Assembly (NCBI GenBank): GCA_965217935.1
Contig: OZ244581.1
Span: 2,728,001 to 2,792,000 of the forward strand
DNA length: 64,000 nt
Source: JBBROS01 sp965217935
Lineage (GTDB): Bacteria; Pseudomonadota; Alphaproteobacteria; Acetobacterales; Acetobacteraceae
Direction of reading: 5' to 3'
The notes below the pieces were generated by a model. That model was not told the DNA's origin and did no database searches. It worked only from the letters and a program-made list of their open reading frames with translations. Numbering within the stretch: position 1 is the stretch's first letter; each line of letters opens with the position of its first letter. The position numbers were made by a program, and so were the translations under genes. Below, one piece after another: positions 35,945-44,187 of this stretch.

Positions 35945-36817
35945 ATGGACACGCACCGCCTCAATCTCCACCTGGTTTCCGACGCCACCGGGGAGACGCT
36001 GAACAGCATCGCGCGGGCGACGGTGTCGCAGTTCGAGCAGGTGACGATCGCCTATCACCGCTGGAGCCTGATCCGAACCCGGTTCCAGTTGCACCGGGTG
36101 CTGGAAGGGATCGAGTCCGAGCCGGGACCGGTGCTGTCCACGGTGATCGACCACGCCCTGCGCACCGACCTCGAGACCACGTGCGAGCGGCTGAACGTGC
36201 CTGTGATCAACGTGCTCGACCCGGTGATGGCCGTGCTGCAGGAGCAGTTGGGCGCGCAGGCGGAGGCGCGCCCGGGGCGGCAATACGTGCTCGACGCCGA
36301 CTACTTCCGGCGGATCGACGCGATGCACTACGTGCTGGCGCACGACGACGGGCAGGCGCAGGCAGGGATCAAGGAGGCGGACGTCGTGGTGGTGGGCGTG
36401 TCGCGCAGCAGCAAGACGCCGACGTCGTTCTATCTGGCCAACCGAGGGATCAAGGCGGCGAACGTGCCGCTGGTGCCGGGCACGCCCGATCCGCCGGGGC
36501 TGGAGACGCCGATCTGCCCGGTGATCGGGCTGACCCTCGACCCCCACGCGCTGATCGAGATCAGGCGGCACCGGTTGAAGCTGATCGCGGCGGGCAGCGA
36601 GACCGGCCGGGTGCACAACAAGCAGACGGATTACATCGACGTCGAGGCGGTGAAAGCCGAGCTGCTATGGGCCCGGCGGCTCTGCGCGCGGCGGGGCTGG
36701 CCGGTGATCGACGTGACCCGGCGCTCGATCGAGGAGACCGCGGCGACCGTGCTGCAATTGATGGAGGCCTGGCACGAGCGCCGGCGCAAGGAGGCGATGG
36801 CTCGTCCAGTGGGCTAG
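35945..36817 (+). CDS. ppsR: PEP synthase / pyruvate phosphate dikinase regulatory kinase-pyrophosphorylase
   Basis: The 290-residue DUF299 protein is a bifunctional serine/threonine kinase and Pi-dependent pyrophosphorylase. It switches phosphoenolpyruvate synthase or pyruvate phosphate dikinase off and on. The family P-loop is in VVVGVSRSSKTPTSFYLANRG at about residues 150-170. The opening LHLVSDATGETLNSIARA and the HNKQTDYIDVEAVKAEL segment are also diagnostic. It is the alphaproteobacterial RP001-type gene that borders oriC. The maf-aroE-coaE-dnaQ genes that often follow it are not here. Confidence 0.93.
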   Translation: MDTHRLNLHLVSDATGETLNSIARATVSQFEQVTIAYHRWSLIRTRFQLHRVLEGIESEPGPVLSTVIDHALRTDLETTCERLNVPVINVLDPVMAVLQEQLGAQAEARPGRQYVLDADYFRRIDAMHYVLAHDDGQAQAGIKEADVVVVGVSRSSKTPTSFYLANRGIKAANVPLVPGTPDPPGLETPICPVIGLTLDPHALIEIRRHRLKLIAAGSETGRVHNKQTDYIDVEAVKAELLWARRLCARRGWPVIDVTRRSIEETAATVLQLMEAWHERRRKEAMARPVG

Positions 36818-36840
36818 CCGAACAAGCTTCTTGATGTTTC

Positions 36841-36865
36841 TGCTAGCATTGATTGCATTGATAGC
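36841..36865 (+). promoter_or_regulatory. Possible toxin-antitoxin operator
   Basis: Directly before the antitoxin start is a symmetric AT-rich stretch: GCTA, two direct copies of GCATTGAT/GCATTGAT, then TAGC. FitA/VapB-type antitoxins bind such sites to repress their own operon. The assignment rests on position and symmetry only. Confidence 0.4.
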
Positions 36866-37135
36866 GTGATCGATCAAACATCCCATTCAGCGAGCATCAC
36901 CATCCGCAACTTGAATACTATGGTCAAAGAACGTCTGCGTGTCCGTGCCGCCGAGCGCGGCAATTCGATGGAGGCTGAGGCGCGCCGCATCCTGCAGACC
37001 GCTTTGAGCGATCAGGTAGGGCCTGGCGCGCGCCACCTGTTCGACCGGGTTCAGGCGCGGTTCGCGCCGTTGGGCGGAGCGGACTTCGAGTTGCCGCCGC
37101 GTGATCCGGTCCGTGAGCCGCCCCACGTTGACTGA
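36866..37135 (+). CDS. FitA/VapB-type ribbon-helix-helix antitoxin
   Basis: The 89-residue protein starts with a ribbon-helix-helix fold (SASITIRNLNTMVKERLRVR, then AAERGNSMEAEARRILQTAL), the DNA-binding half of FitA-like antitoxins. The C-terminal tail would wrap the toxin. The likely start is GTG at 36866. It lies 24 bp before a PIN-domain toxin, the standard antitoxin-first order, and should repress the pair and neutralise the toxin. Confidence 0.88.
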   Translation: MIDQTSHSASITIRNLNTMVKERLRVRAAERGNSMEAEARRILQTALSDQVGPGARHLFDRVQARFAPLGGADFELPPRDPVREPPHVD

Positions 37136-37159
37136 GGGTTTCCCGGCGACGCTGCCCTG

Positions 37160-37579
37160 ATGTTCATCCTCGACACCACCGTCCTCTCCGTCATGATGAG
37201 CGCGAGGCCGGAGCAACGGGTGGTTGACTGGCTGCTGGCGCAGCCGTCCGGGCAGCTCTACACCGCGGCGGTCTGCCAGGCGGAGATCCTGTCCGGAATA
37301 TCGATCATGCCGGACGGCCGCAGGCGAGCGACCCTGCAGGCGGCGGCGCAAGCCATGTTCGCCGAGGATTTCGAAGGCCGGGTGCTGCCGTTCGATGCTG
37401 CCTCGGCCACAGCCTATGCAGACGCTTTCGCGCTCCGCCGGAATGCCGGGCGGTCAGCCGCGACCCTGGACCTGATGATCGCCGCCAACGGCCTGGCTCA
37501 TGGCGCTCGCGTCGTGACCCGCAACGTCGCCGATTTCGACGGGGTTGGCGTGACTGTCGTCAATTCCTGGGAGGATTAG
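37160..37579 (+). CDS. PIN-domain toxin (VapC/FitB type)
   Basis: The 139-residue predicted Mg2+-dependent ribonuclease has the PIN acidic set: Asp5 (LDTTVLS), Glu42 (AEILSGI), Asp104 (TLDLMIAA) and Asp125 (RNVADF). VapC toxins cleave tRNA or rRNA, while FitB of Neisseria affects growth rate inside cells. The last four bases overlap the end of a convergent FkbM gene. The pair sits just past ppsR and within 2 kb of the candidate origin. Confidence 0.9.
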   Translation: MFILDTTVLSVMMSARPEQRVVDWLLAQPSGQLYTAAVCQAEILSGISIMPDGRRRATLQAAAQAMFAEDFEGRVLPFDAASATAYADAFALRRNAGRSAATLDLMIAANGLAHGARVVTRNVADFDGVGVTVVNSWED

Positions 37580-38628
37580 ACCCATGCACGCCAGCGGGAT
37601 CTCGGCCGCGCGATAACGTCGATGTGGTCACGTCCACGGGCTTCGTAGGCCAGCATGACGGCGGGCCACTGGGCGCCGTGCGGCGTCGGCGGACCGGCAG
37701 GCTCGATGACCTCGAGGCCGTATCCCTGCGCGACCACCCATTGCAGCAACTCCTCTCCCGTCACGCCGGAGATGCCCGGCAGTTGCCCCGGGCCGAACTC
37801 GAACACGAGAACGGGGCGATGCCGCCGCAACAGGGCCTGGCAGCCCAGCAAAGCGTTGTACTCTGCGCCTTCGACGTCGAGCTTGATGAGGTCGACCCGG
37901 CACCCGCGAGGGGAGACCGCATCCACCGGCACGCAGCCGACGGTCTCGGCTTCGAGAACGGCGCACTCATCGACGGGCGACGTCGTGCCGTTGGAGAACG
38001 AGGCGTTGATCGCGAGCAGGCCGGGGCCGCGGGCGGCGGCGGCTTGCAGGATGGTCAGGTGCCCGAACCCGTTCAGGCGCCGGCTGGCCTCGGCCATGCG
38101 GGCGTTGCGGCGGTTGGGCTCGATCCCCAGCACCCAGCCGGCGGGGCCGACCAGGCTGGCCGCCAGCATCGAGAACACGCCGATGTTGGCGCCGATGTCG
38201 ATGACGCCCATGCCGGGGCGAAGCACGTCGCGGAACACGGCCATGACCTCGGGTTCGTACTGGCCGGAAAGCACGGATTTGCCGACGGCGAGGTCCTCCG
38301 GGTCGGCGAAGATGCGGAACCCTGCCAATTCGGCGATAGCGGGGGCGGCGCCGGGCGGCTCCTGTAGGCGGCGGCGGGCGTATTCGAGGCTGTTGACGTA
38401 GCTGGCGACGACGGCGGGCAGCGGCTCGCCGGCGCGGGCGGAATGGCCGGGCCACTCCTCGGGGTTGGGGTTGCGCCCGAGCAGGAGGCGGAAGCAGGCG
38501 AGGATGTCGGCCTCGGTCGCCGCCGGGTCGTAGACGGCGGGCCAGGGGTCAGGGCTGTCCAGGGGGGACCTGCACGTGGACAAGGGCGCCGTCGACCTGC
38601 ACGTCGTAGCGGCGTTCGGTGCGGACAT
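37576..38628 (-). CDS. FkbM-family methyltransferase
   Basis: The 350-residue protein has a SAM-dependent FkbM domain from about residue 130. Motif I is in GMGVIDIGANIGVFSMLA, motif post-I in VLGIEPNRRNARM, and the family signature is VDLIKLDVEGAEYNALLG. The N-terminal 100 residues have a short helical region ILACFRLLLGRNPNPEEW seen before some sugar-linked methyltransferases. FkbM enzymes O-methylate glycans and polyketides. The start is uncertain because the ATG at 38628 overlaps the upstream lipoprotein gene by 80 bp; a TTG at 38583 is an alternative. It may share a role with the FkbM domain encoded at 49545. Confidence 0.85.
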   Translation of the reverse strand: MSAPNAATTCRSTAPLSTCRSPLDSPDPWPAVYDPAATEADILACFRLLLGRNPNPEEWPGHSARAGEPLPAVVASYVNSLEYARRRLQEPPGAAPAIAELAGFRIFADPEDLAVGKSVLSGQYEPEVMAVFRDVLRPGMGVIDIGANIGVFSMLAASLVGPAGWVLGIEPNRRNARMAEASRRLNGFGHLTILQAAAARGPGLLAINASFSNGTTSPVDECAVLEAETVGCVPVDAVSPRGCRVDLIKLDVEGAEYNALLGCQALLRRHRPVLVFEFGPGQLPGISGVTGEELLQWVVAQGYGLEVIEPAGPPTPHGAQWPAVMLAYEARGRDHIDVIARPRSRWRAWV

Positions 38629-38878
38629 GCCAGGGTTGCCAGCCGGTTTTGGTGGGGACGTAGCCGATGGTGCTGACGGCGGCGTGGCAGACGACGGCGT
38701 TGGCGCGCGTGGTGGGGGCCTCGCGGATCGTGCTGTCGTCGATCTCGCTATAAGTGTTGCGGGCCTCGATAATGGCCTGGACCTGCTGCAGCACCTCGGG
38801 GCGGCGGCAGAGCAGTTCCGGCTCGCCGCACCCGGCGAGCGTGGCCGAGACGGCCAGCAATGCGAATGCCCGGTTCAC
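38549..38878 (-). CDS. Small lipoprotein of unknown function
   Basis: The 109-residue product begins NRAFALLAVSATLAGC, a lipoprotein signal with lipobox LAGC at about residue 15, then CGEPELLC. I do not recognise the remainder (PEVLQQVQAIIEARNTYSEI and a C-terminal beta-rich part). The start is a GTG at 38878. It sits between gspO and an FkbM methyltransferase gene, all in one direction, and its 3' end overlaps the methyltransferase frame. A link to the secretion island is possible but unproven. Confidence 0.65.
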   Translation of the reverse strand: MNRAFALLAVSATLAGCGEPELLCRRPEVLQQVQAIIEARNTYSEIDDSTIREAPTTRANAVVCHAAVSTIGYVPTKTGWQPWHVRTERRYDVQVDGALVHVQVPPGQP

Positions 38879-38945
38879 CGCGTCCCATCCCCTCCGTTCG
38901 AGGCTGTTGATAGGGGCTTGAAGGTGGGTTGGCCAGATGCCTCGG

Positions 38946-39689
38946 CTATCCATAGAGGCGGACGGCGAGCATGGCGATGGCGAGACCGGGGCCGAAGGGG
39001 ACGGCGGTTTGCCGGGTCAGGCCGCCGCCGCGCAGGATCGCGATGGCGATTGAGGCGAGCGCGCCGAGCAGCACCACGTCGCCGAGCGCCGCCCACCCCA
39101 CCCATGCCCCGGCGGCGGCGAGCAGCTTGGCGTCGCCCTGGCCAATCCCGTCCCGGCCGCGCGCCCATCGGTAAGCACAGGCGATCAGGCGGAAGCTGAG
39201 ATAGCCGGCAACGGCGCCGATGGCGTGATCCAGGGTTTGCCAGGGCGTGAGCCATTGGGTGACGACGAGGCCGGCGACGCAGAGCGGCAAGGTCAGCGCA
39301 TCGGGGAGGCGGTTGCGCTCCCAGTCGATCCAGGCGAGGGCGAGCAGGGTCCAGGCCAGGCCGCAGTCTGGCCAGAGGGCGGCGGGTTCGGGTTCGAGGC
39401 CGATGACGAGGGCGGCCAGCAGCAGGGCGGCGAGCTCGACCTTGACATGGAAGTGGGCGATCGGCGCGCGGCAGTGCCGGCAGCGTCCGCGGAGCCAGAC
39501 GAAGCTGAGGAGCGGGACCAGTTCGGCCGGGCCGAGGGCATGGCCGCAGGTCTCGCAAACGGACCGGGCCAGGGCGACGGGGCGGCTCGAGGGGAGGCGG
39601 CGGATCAGCACGCCGACGAGGCTGCCGACGAAGGGCGCGGCCAGGAGCGGCAACCAGTCGTTCGGCTGTATGGCTTGCCCCCAACTCAC
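38946..39689 (-). CDS. gspO: Type II secretion prepilin peptidase/N-methylase
   Basis: The 247-residue polytopic enzyme cleaves prepilin leaders and methylates the new N-terminal phenylalanine. The two catalytic aspartates are in IDWERNRLPD and GIGQGDAKLLAA. The zinc-type cysteine pairs CETCG and CRHC lie in the first cytoplasmic loop. It is divergent from gspE with only 54 bp between starts, so one compact promoter region serves both sides. It would process GspG, H, I, J and K encoded here. Confidence 0.94.
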   Translation of the reverse strand: MSWGQAIQPNDWLPLLAAPFVGSLVGVLIRRLPSSRPVALARSVCETCGHALGPAELVPLLSFVWLRGRCRHCRAPIAHFHVKVELAALLLAALVIGLEPEPAALWPDCGLAWTLLALAWIDWERNRLPDALTLPLCVAGLVVTQWLTPWQTLDHAIGAVAGYLSFRLIACAYRWARGRDGIGQGDAKLLAAAGAWVGWAALGDVVLLGALASIAIAILRGGGLTRQTAVPFGPGLAIAMLAVRLYG

Positions 39690-39743
39690 CGCCCGCTTAT
39701 CTCCGAGTTCCTCGCTTAAGCCAAGTTAGCAGGTTGCCCGAAC

Positions 39744-41468
39744 ATGCCGCTGGATGCCCGCTCTGCCGAGACTGCCGCCACGCCGGAGGAAGAGGCCGAG
39801 GCGCTGCTGCGGCTGCTGGTCGAGCGCGGGCGGTGCGAGGCGCGGGCGGTGGAGCGGGCGCGTCGCGTGGCCGGGGAAACCGGGCAGCGGGTGGACGCCG
39901 TGCTCGGCCAGCTCGGGCTGGTGACGGAGCGGGAGCTGGCGGAGGCGTTCGCGGCCCTGCTCGGCGTGCCGGTCGTGGCCCCGCCCGGGTACCCTCCCGA
40001 AGCGGTGCTGCCGGAACGGTTGGCGCCGCGGTTCGTGCGACACGCGCGGGCGCTGCCGCTGGGCGTGGCCGACGGGGTGATCCGGGTGGCGATGGCGGAC
40101 CCGCTGGACCGGTTCACGGCCGGCGCGATCGGGGCGGCGACCGGGCTGCGGGTGGCGAGGGAGGCGGCGATCCCGCTGGAGCTGGAGGCGGCGTTCGACC
40201 GGCTGTATCCCGACCGCGCCGAAGGCGACGCGGCGCCCGCGGACGACGGCGGGGAGCCGCTGGAGGCCGACGCCGAGCGGCTGCGCGACCTGGCCAGCGA
40301 GGCGCCGGTGATCCGGCTGGTGAACCAGGTGATCGCCCGCGCCGTCGAGACGCGGGCGTCCGACATCCATATCGAGCCGTTCGAGGACCGGCTGCGCATC
40401 CGCTACCGCAACGACGGCGTATTGCAGGAGGCGGAGTCGCCGCCGGCCCGGCTCTCGGCCGCGATCATCTCGCGGATCAAGATCATGGCCCGGCTCGACA
40501 TCGCGCAGCGGCAGATGCCGCAGGACGGGCGGATACAGATGGCGGTGCGCGGGCAGGAGATCGATTTCCGGGTGGCGACCATCCCCTCCCTGCACGGCGA
40601 GACGGTGGTGCTGCGGGTGCTGGACCGGAGCGCGGTACAGTTCGACTGGGAGTCGCTCGGGCTGTCGCCGGCGGTGGTGGCGCGGTTCGGGGCGGCGCTC
40701 GAGCTGCCGAACGGGATCGTGCTGGTCAGCGGGCCGACCGGCAGCGGCAAGACGACGACGCTGTATACCGGGCTGCTGGCGCTGAACTCGGTGGAGCGCA
40801 AGGTCGTCACGATCGAGGACCCGATCGAGTACGAGCTGGACGGCGTGGTGCAAAGCCAGGTCAAGCCGCAGATCGACCTGACGTTCTCGAGCCTGCTGCG
40901 CTCCAACCTGCGGCACAACCCGGACGTGATCATGGTGGGCGAGATCCGCGACCAGGACACGGCGCAGATCGCGGTGCAGGCGGCGTTGACCGGGCACCTG
41001 GTGCTGTCGACGGTGCACACCAACTCGGCCGCGGCGACCATCACCCGGCTGCGCGACATGGGGCTGGAGGACTACCTTATCACGGCGGTGCTGCGCGGGG
41101 TGCTGGCGCAGCGGCTGGTGCGGCGGCTTTGCCTGCATTGCCGGCGGGAAGCGGAGGCGCCGGAGGCGTTGGTCGAGCGGTTCGGGCTGGAGCGGCGGAC
41201 GGAGAGGCGCCCGGTGACGCTGTTCCATGCCGTCGGGTGCCAGCATTGCCGCAACACGGGCTATCGCGGGCGGCTGGCGATCGCCGAATACCTGGCGCCG
41301 GACGCGGCGATTGAGCGGCTGATCTTCGCGCGGGCGGACCATACCGAGATCGAGCGGGCGGCGGTGGCGGCGGGGATGACGCCGCTGGCCGACGCCGGGC
41401 TGGATGCGGCCCTGGCCGGCAAGACGACGCTGGAGGACGTGGTGCGCAGCATCCGCGCCGAGTTCTAG
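39744..41468 (+). CDS. gspE: Type II secretion ATPase GspE
   Basis: The 574-residue cytoplasmic hexameric ATPase powers pseudopilus assembly. The N-terminal MshEN-type domain (about 20-150) precedes the ATPase core. Walker A is LVSGPTGSGKTTTLY near residue 330, the Asp box is VTIEDPIEYEL, Walker B is NPDVIMVGEIRDQDT near 391, and the His box is TGHLVLSTVHTN. A four-cysteine zinc element (CLHC and CQHC, about 462-503) is present as in GspE/PilB enzymes. It opens the main gsp operon. Confidence 0.95.
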   Translation: MPLDARSAETAATPEEEAEALLRLLVERGRCEARAVERARRVAGETGQRVDAVLGQLGLVTERELAEAFAALLGVPVVAPPGYPPEAVLPERLAPRFVRHARALPLGVADGVIRVAMADPLDRFTAGAIGAATGLRVAREAAIPLELEAAFDRLYPDRAEGDAAPADDGGEPLEADAERLRDLASEAPVIRLVNQVIARAVETRASDIHIEPFEDRLRIRYRNDGVLQEAESPPARLSAAIISRIKIMARLDIAQRQMPQDGRIQMAVRGQEIDFRVATIPSLHGETVVLRVLDRSAVQFDWESLGLSPAVVARFGAALELPNGIVLVSGPTGSGKTTTLYTGLLALNSVERKVVTIEDPIEYELDGVVQSQVKPQIDLTFSSLLRSNLRHNPDVIMVGEIRDQDTAQIAVQAALTGHLVLSTVHTNSAAATITRLRDMGLEDYLITAVLRGVLAQRLVRRLCLHCRREAEAPEALVERFGLERRTERRPVTLFHAVGCQHCRNTGYRGRLAIAEYLAPDAAIERLIFARADHTEIERAAVAAGMTPLADAGLDAALAGKTTLEDVVRSIRAEF

Positions 41469-42692
41469 GTGACGCTTTACCGCTACACCGCCGTCACTTC
41501 GGCCGGGGAGACCCGGTATGGGACGATGGAGGCAGCGGACGAGAAGGCAGTGATCCGGGCGTTGCAGCGGGAAGGGAGCATTCCGATGCGGGCCGAGCCG
41601 GCGGGGGCCGGGGGCGGGCTGTCGGGGCTGCTCGGGGCGGACGTGCTGGGCGGCGGCGGGATCGGCAAGCAGGCGGTGGCGGACATGACGCGGGAGCTCG
41701 CGGTGATGCTGGGGGCGGGGCTCGACCTGGACCGGGCGCTGCGGTTCCTGGTGGAGACGGCGCCGAGCCGGCGGGTGCGGACGGTGCTGGAGCGGGTGCG
41801 GGCGACGGTGCGGGACGGCGGGTCGCTGACGGCGGCGCTGGCGCAGCAGCCGGAGAGCTTTCCGCCGATCTATGTTGGCATGGTGCGGGCGGGGGAGGCG
41901 GGGGGGCGTCTCGCGCCGACGCTGGACCGGCTGGCCGGGCTGCTGGAGCGGCAGCGGGCGCTGGCGTCGGGCATCCGCTCGGCGATGATCTATCCGGCGG
42001 TGCTAGTGGTGGCGGCGATCGGCTCGATCACGCTGCTGCTGGTGCAGGTGCTGCCGCAGTTCACGCCGCTGTTCGCGCAGAACGGGGTGGCGCTGCCGGG
42101 GCCGACGCAGTTCCTGGTCGATGCCGGGGCGGCGCTCTCGGCCTATGGGCTGTACGGGTTGCTGGCGCTGCTGGTGGCCGGGCTGCTGCTGCGGCAGGCG
42201 TTGCGCAAACCGGGGCCTCGGCTGGCGGCGGACCGGCTGCTGCTGCGGCTGCCGGTCGTGGGGGGGATGGTGAAGGAGGTGGCCGCGGCGCGGTTCAGCC
42301 GGACGTTCGGCGCCTTGCTGGTCAACGGCGTGCCGCTGGTGGCAGCCCTCGACGTGGCGCGGGACACGGTGGGCAACCGGGCGGCGAGTGCGGCGGTGGA
42401 GCAGGCGACGCGGGCGGCGCGCGGGGGGGAGGACTTGTCCGTTTCGTTGCGCAACTCGGGGGTGTTCCCGCTGCGGCTGCCGACGTTGCTGCGGCTCGGG
42501 CACGAGACGGCGCAGCTCGGGCCGATGGCGCTGCGGGCGGCGGAGATCCATGAGGAGGCGTCGCGGCTGGGCATCCAGCGGCTGGTGTCGTTGCTGGTGC
42601 CGGCGATCACCATCGTGATGGGGGCGGCGATCGCGGGGATCGTGGCCTCGCTGCTGCTGGCGATGCTGAGCCTGAATGATCTTGCCGGATAG
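41469..42692 (+). CDS. gspF: Type II secretion inner-membrane platform protein GspF
   Basis: The 407-residue protein has two homologous cytoplasmic helical domains (ADMTRELAVMLGAGLDLDRAL and the later RFSRTFGALLVNGVPLVAAL). It has membrane helices near residues 172-195, 222-242 and 375-400. The GTG start at 41469 directly follows the gspE stop (TAGGTG). GspF anchors the ATPase and pseudopilus assembly at the inner membrane. Confidence 0.93.
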   Translation: MTLYRYTAVTSAGETRYGTMEAADEKAVIRALQREGSIPMRAEPAGAGGGLSGLLGADVLGGGGIGKQAVADMTRELAVMLGAGLDLDRALRFLVETAPSRRVRTVLERVRATVRDGGSLTAALAQQPESFPPIYVGMVRAGEAGGRLAPTLDRLAGLLERQRALASGIRSAMIYPAVLVVAAIGSITLLLVQVLPQFTPLFAQNGVALPGPTQFLVDAGAALSAYGLYGLLALLVAGLLLRQALRKPGPRLAADRLLLRLPVVGGMVKEVAAARFSRTFGALLVNGVPLVAALDVARDTVGNRAASAAVEQATRAARGGEDLSVSLRNSGVFPLRLPTLLRLGHETAQLGPMALRAAEIHEEASRLGIQRLVSLLVPAITIVMGAAIAGIVASLLLAMLSLNDLAG

Positions 42693-43149
42693 CCGGGAGC
42701 AGGATCGGCAGGCCGGGTTCACGCTGATCGAGGTGCTGGTCGTGCTCGCGATCCTGGGGTTCGCGGTGGCCATCATCGCGGCGCGGGGGCCTGCGACGAG
42801 CCTCGGGTTCGAGGCCCGGGATGCGGCCGGTCGGCTGGCGCGGGGGCTGCGGCTGGCGCGGTCCGAGGCGATCCGGCGCAACGTCGACGTTGCCTTCTCG
42901 CTCGATGCCGCCCGGCATGGCTACCGGATCGGGGACGGAGCTTGGCAGGCGCTGCCGCCCGGCTTGGGCGTGGACCTGCGGATCGGCGGCAAGGCTTCCG
43001 GGCAGGGGCGGATCGTGTTCTCGCCGGATGGGGGGGCGACGGGCGGGAAGGTCCGGGTCTCGACAGGGGAGACGTTGATCGGGGTGGACGTGGACTGGCT
43101 GTCCGGACGGGTGGTGCTGTCCAAGGCGGGCGCCGATGCGGCGCGCTGA
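42676..43149 (+). CDS. gspH: Type II secretion minor pseudopilin GspH
   Basis: The 157-residue type IV pilin-like protein has its prepilin cleavage site after Gly14 (QAG|FTLIEVLVVLAILGFAVAI), with Glu5 of the mature protein present. The globular part resembles GspH (RLARGLRLARSEAIRRNVDV, GRIVFSPDGGATGG). It overlaps gspF by 17 bp and gspI by 14 bp. Confidence 0.9.
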   Translation: MILPDSREQDRQAGFTLIEVLVVLAILGFAVAIIAARGPATSLGFEARDAAGRLARGLRLARSEAIRRNVDVAFSLDAARHGYRIGDGAWQALPPGLGVDLRIGGKASGQGRIVFSPDGGATGGKVRVSTGETLIGVDVDWLSGRVVLSKAGADAAR

Positions 43150-43537
43150 GGGCGGGTTCACGCTGCTGGAGGTGCTGATCGCGTTCCTGATCGCGGCGCT
43201 GGCGCTGAGCGTGCTGTTCCGGGGCGCGGTGCAGAGCCGGGCGGCGGTGGGGATCGCGGCGCGGTATGGGGAGGCGCTGTCGCGGGCGCGGTCGCACCTG
43301 GCGGCGCTGGACGCGGCCGGGCCGCCGCGGGCGGAGGACCAGCAGGGGGACGACGGGGGCGGGTACCGCTTCCGGGTGCGGACGGCGCCGCTGGAGGCCG
43401 GGTCGCCGGGGCCGGGCGGGGCCGCGCCGATGCTGTTCTCGGTTGCCGTGAGCGTTTCATGGGAAACAGACGGGCGGACGCGGGCGGTGCAGCTTGATAC
43501 GCGCCGGCTGGGCGCCGCGCCTCCGAGGTCGCCATGA
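43136..43537 (+). CDS. gspI: Type II secretion minor pseudopilin GspI
   Basis: The 133-residue pseudopilin has its cleavage site after Gly7 (EGG|FTLLEVLIAFLIAALALSV) and the short globular domain typical of GspI. It lies between gspH and gspJ with overlaps on both sides. In studied systems GspI starts the tip complex with GspJ and GspK. Confidence 0.87.
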   Translation: MRRAEGGFTLLEVLIAFLIAALALSVLFRGAVQSRAAVGIAARYGEALSRARSHLAALDAAGPPRAEDQQGDDGGGYRFRVRTAPLEAGSPGPGGAAPMLFSVAVSVSWETDGRTRAVQLDTRRLGAAPPRSP

Positions 43538-44130
43538 GGCGGGAGGGCGGGTTCACGCTGCTGGAGGTGCTGGTGGCGCTCGTGGTGCTCGGGTTCGTGG
43601 TGGCGGGGCTGACGCAGGGGCTGCGGTTCGGGCTGCAGGCGACGGCGCGGCAGGAGCGATTCACGGCGGAGCGGGGCGACATCGATGCGGTGGACCGGCT
43701 GCTGCGGCGGCTGCTGACGCAGATGGACCCGGGGACGAGCCGGACGCCGACTGCGGTGGCGGGGGGGCGTTCGAGCGTGGCGTTCGTCACCGACCTGGGC
43801 GCCGCGGCGGCCCAGTTGGGGGGGACGGACGCGCAGGTGCGGCTTGGGGTGGAGGGGGGGCGGCTGGTGCTGTCCTGGCGTCCGGCGCCGCACGTGGTCC
43901 GGCTGGGCCCGCCGCCGCCGATGCGAACGGCGACGCTGCTGGACGGGCTGGAGCGGGTCGAGTTCGCGTATTGGGGAGCGGTGGGAAAGGAGGCGCCGGG
44001 GTGGAAGCGGGACTGGCAGGGGACGGCGTTGCCGTCGCTGGTGCGCGTCCGGCTATTATTCCCGGAGAAGGGGGGGCGGCAGTGGCCGGATATTGTGGCT
44101 GGCCCGGCGCGGCCGCGGCCGACCTCGTGA
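43534..44130 (+). CDS. gspJ: Type II secretion minor pseudopilin GspJ
   Basis: The 198-residue pseudopilin has its cleavage site after Gly6 (EGG|FTLLEVLVALVVLGFVVAG). The globular domain has the GspJ-type LLDGLERVEFAYWG segment. The start overlaps the gspI stop by four bases. With GspI and GspK it should form the pseudopilus tip. Confidence 0.88.
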   Translation: MRREGGFTLLEVLVALVVLGFVVAGLTQGLRFGLQATARQERFTAERGDIDAVDRLLRRLLTQMDPGTSRTPTAVAGGRSSVAFVTDLGAAAAQLGGTDAQVRLGVEGGRLVLSWRPAPHVVRLGPPPPMRTATLLDGLERVEFAYWGAVGKEAPGWKRDWQGTALPSLVRVRLLFPEKGGRQWPDIVAGPARPRPTS

Positions 44131-44187
44131 CGGTGCATCCGGCGGCGGCTATGATCAGTATTCGTTAACGAGCAGCGGGGGTCGGTC

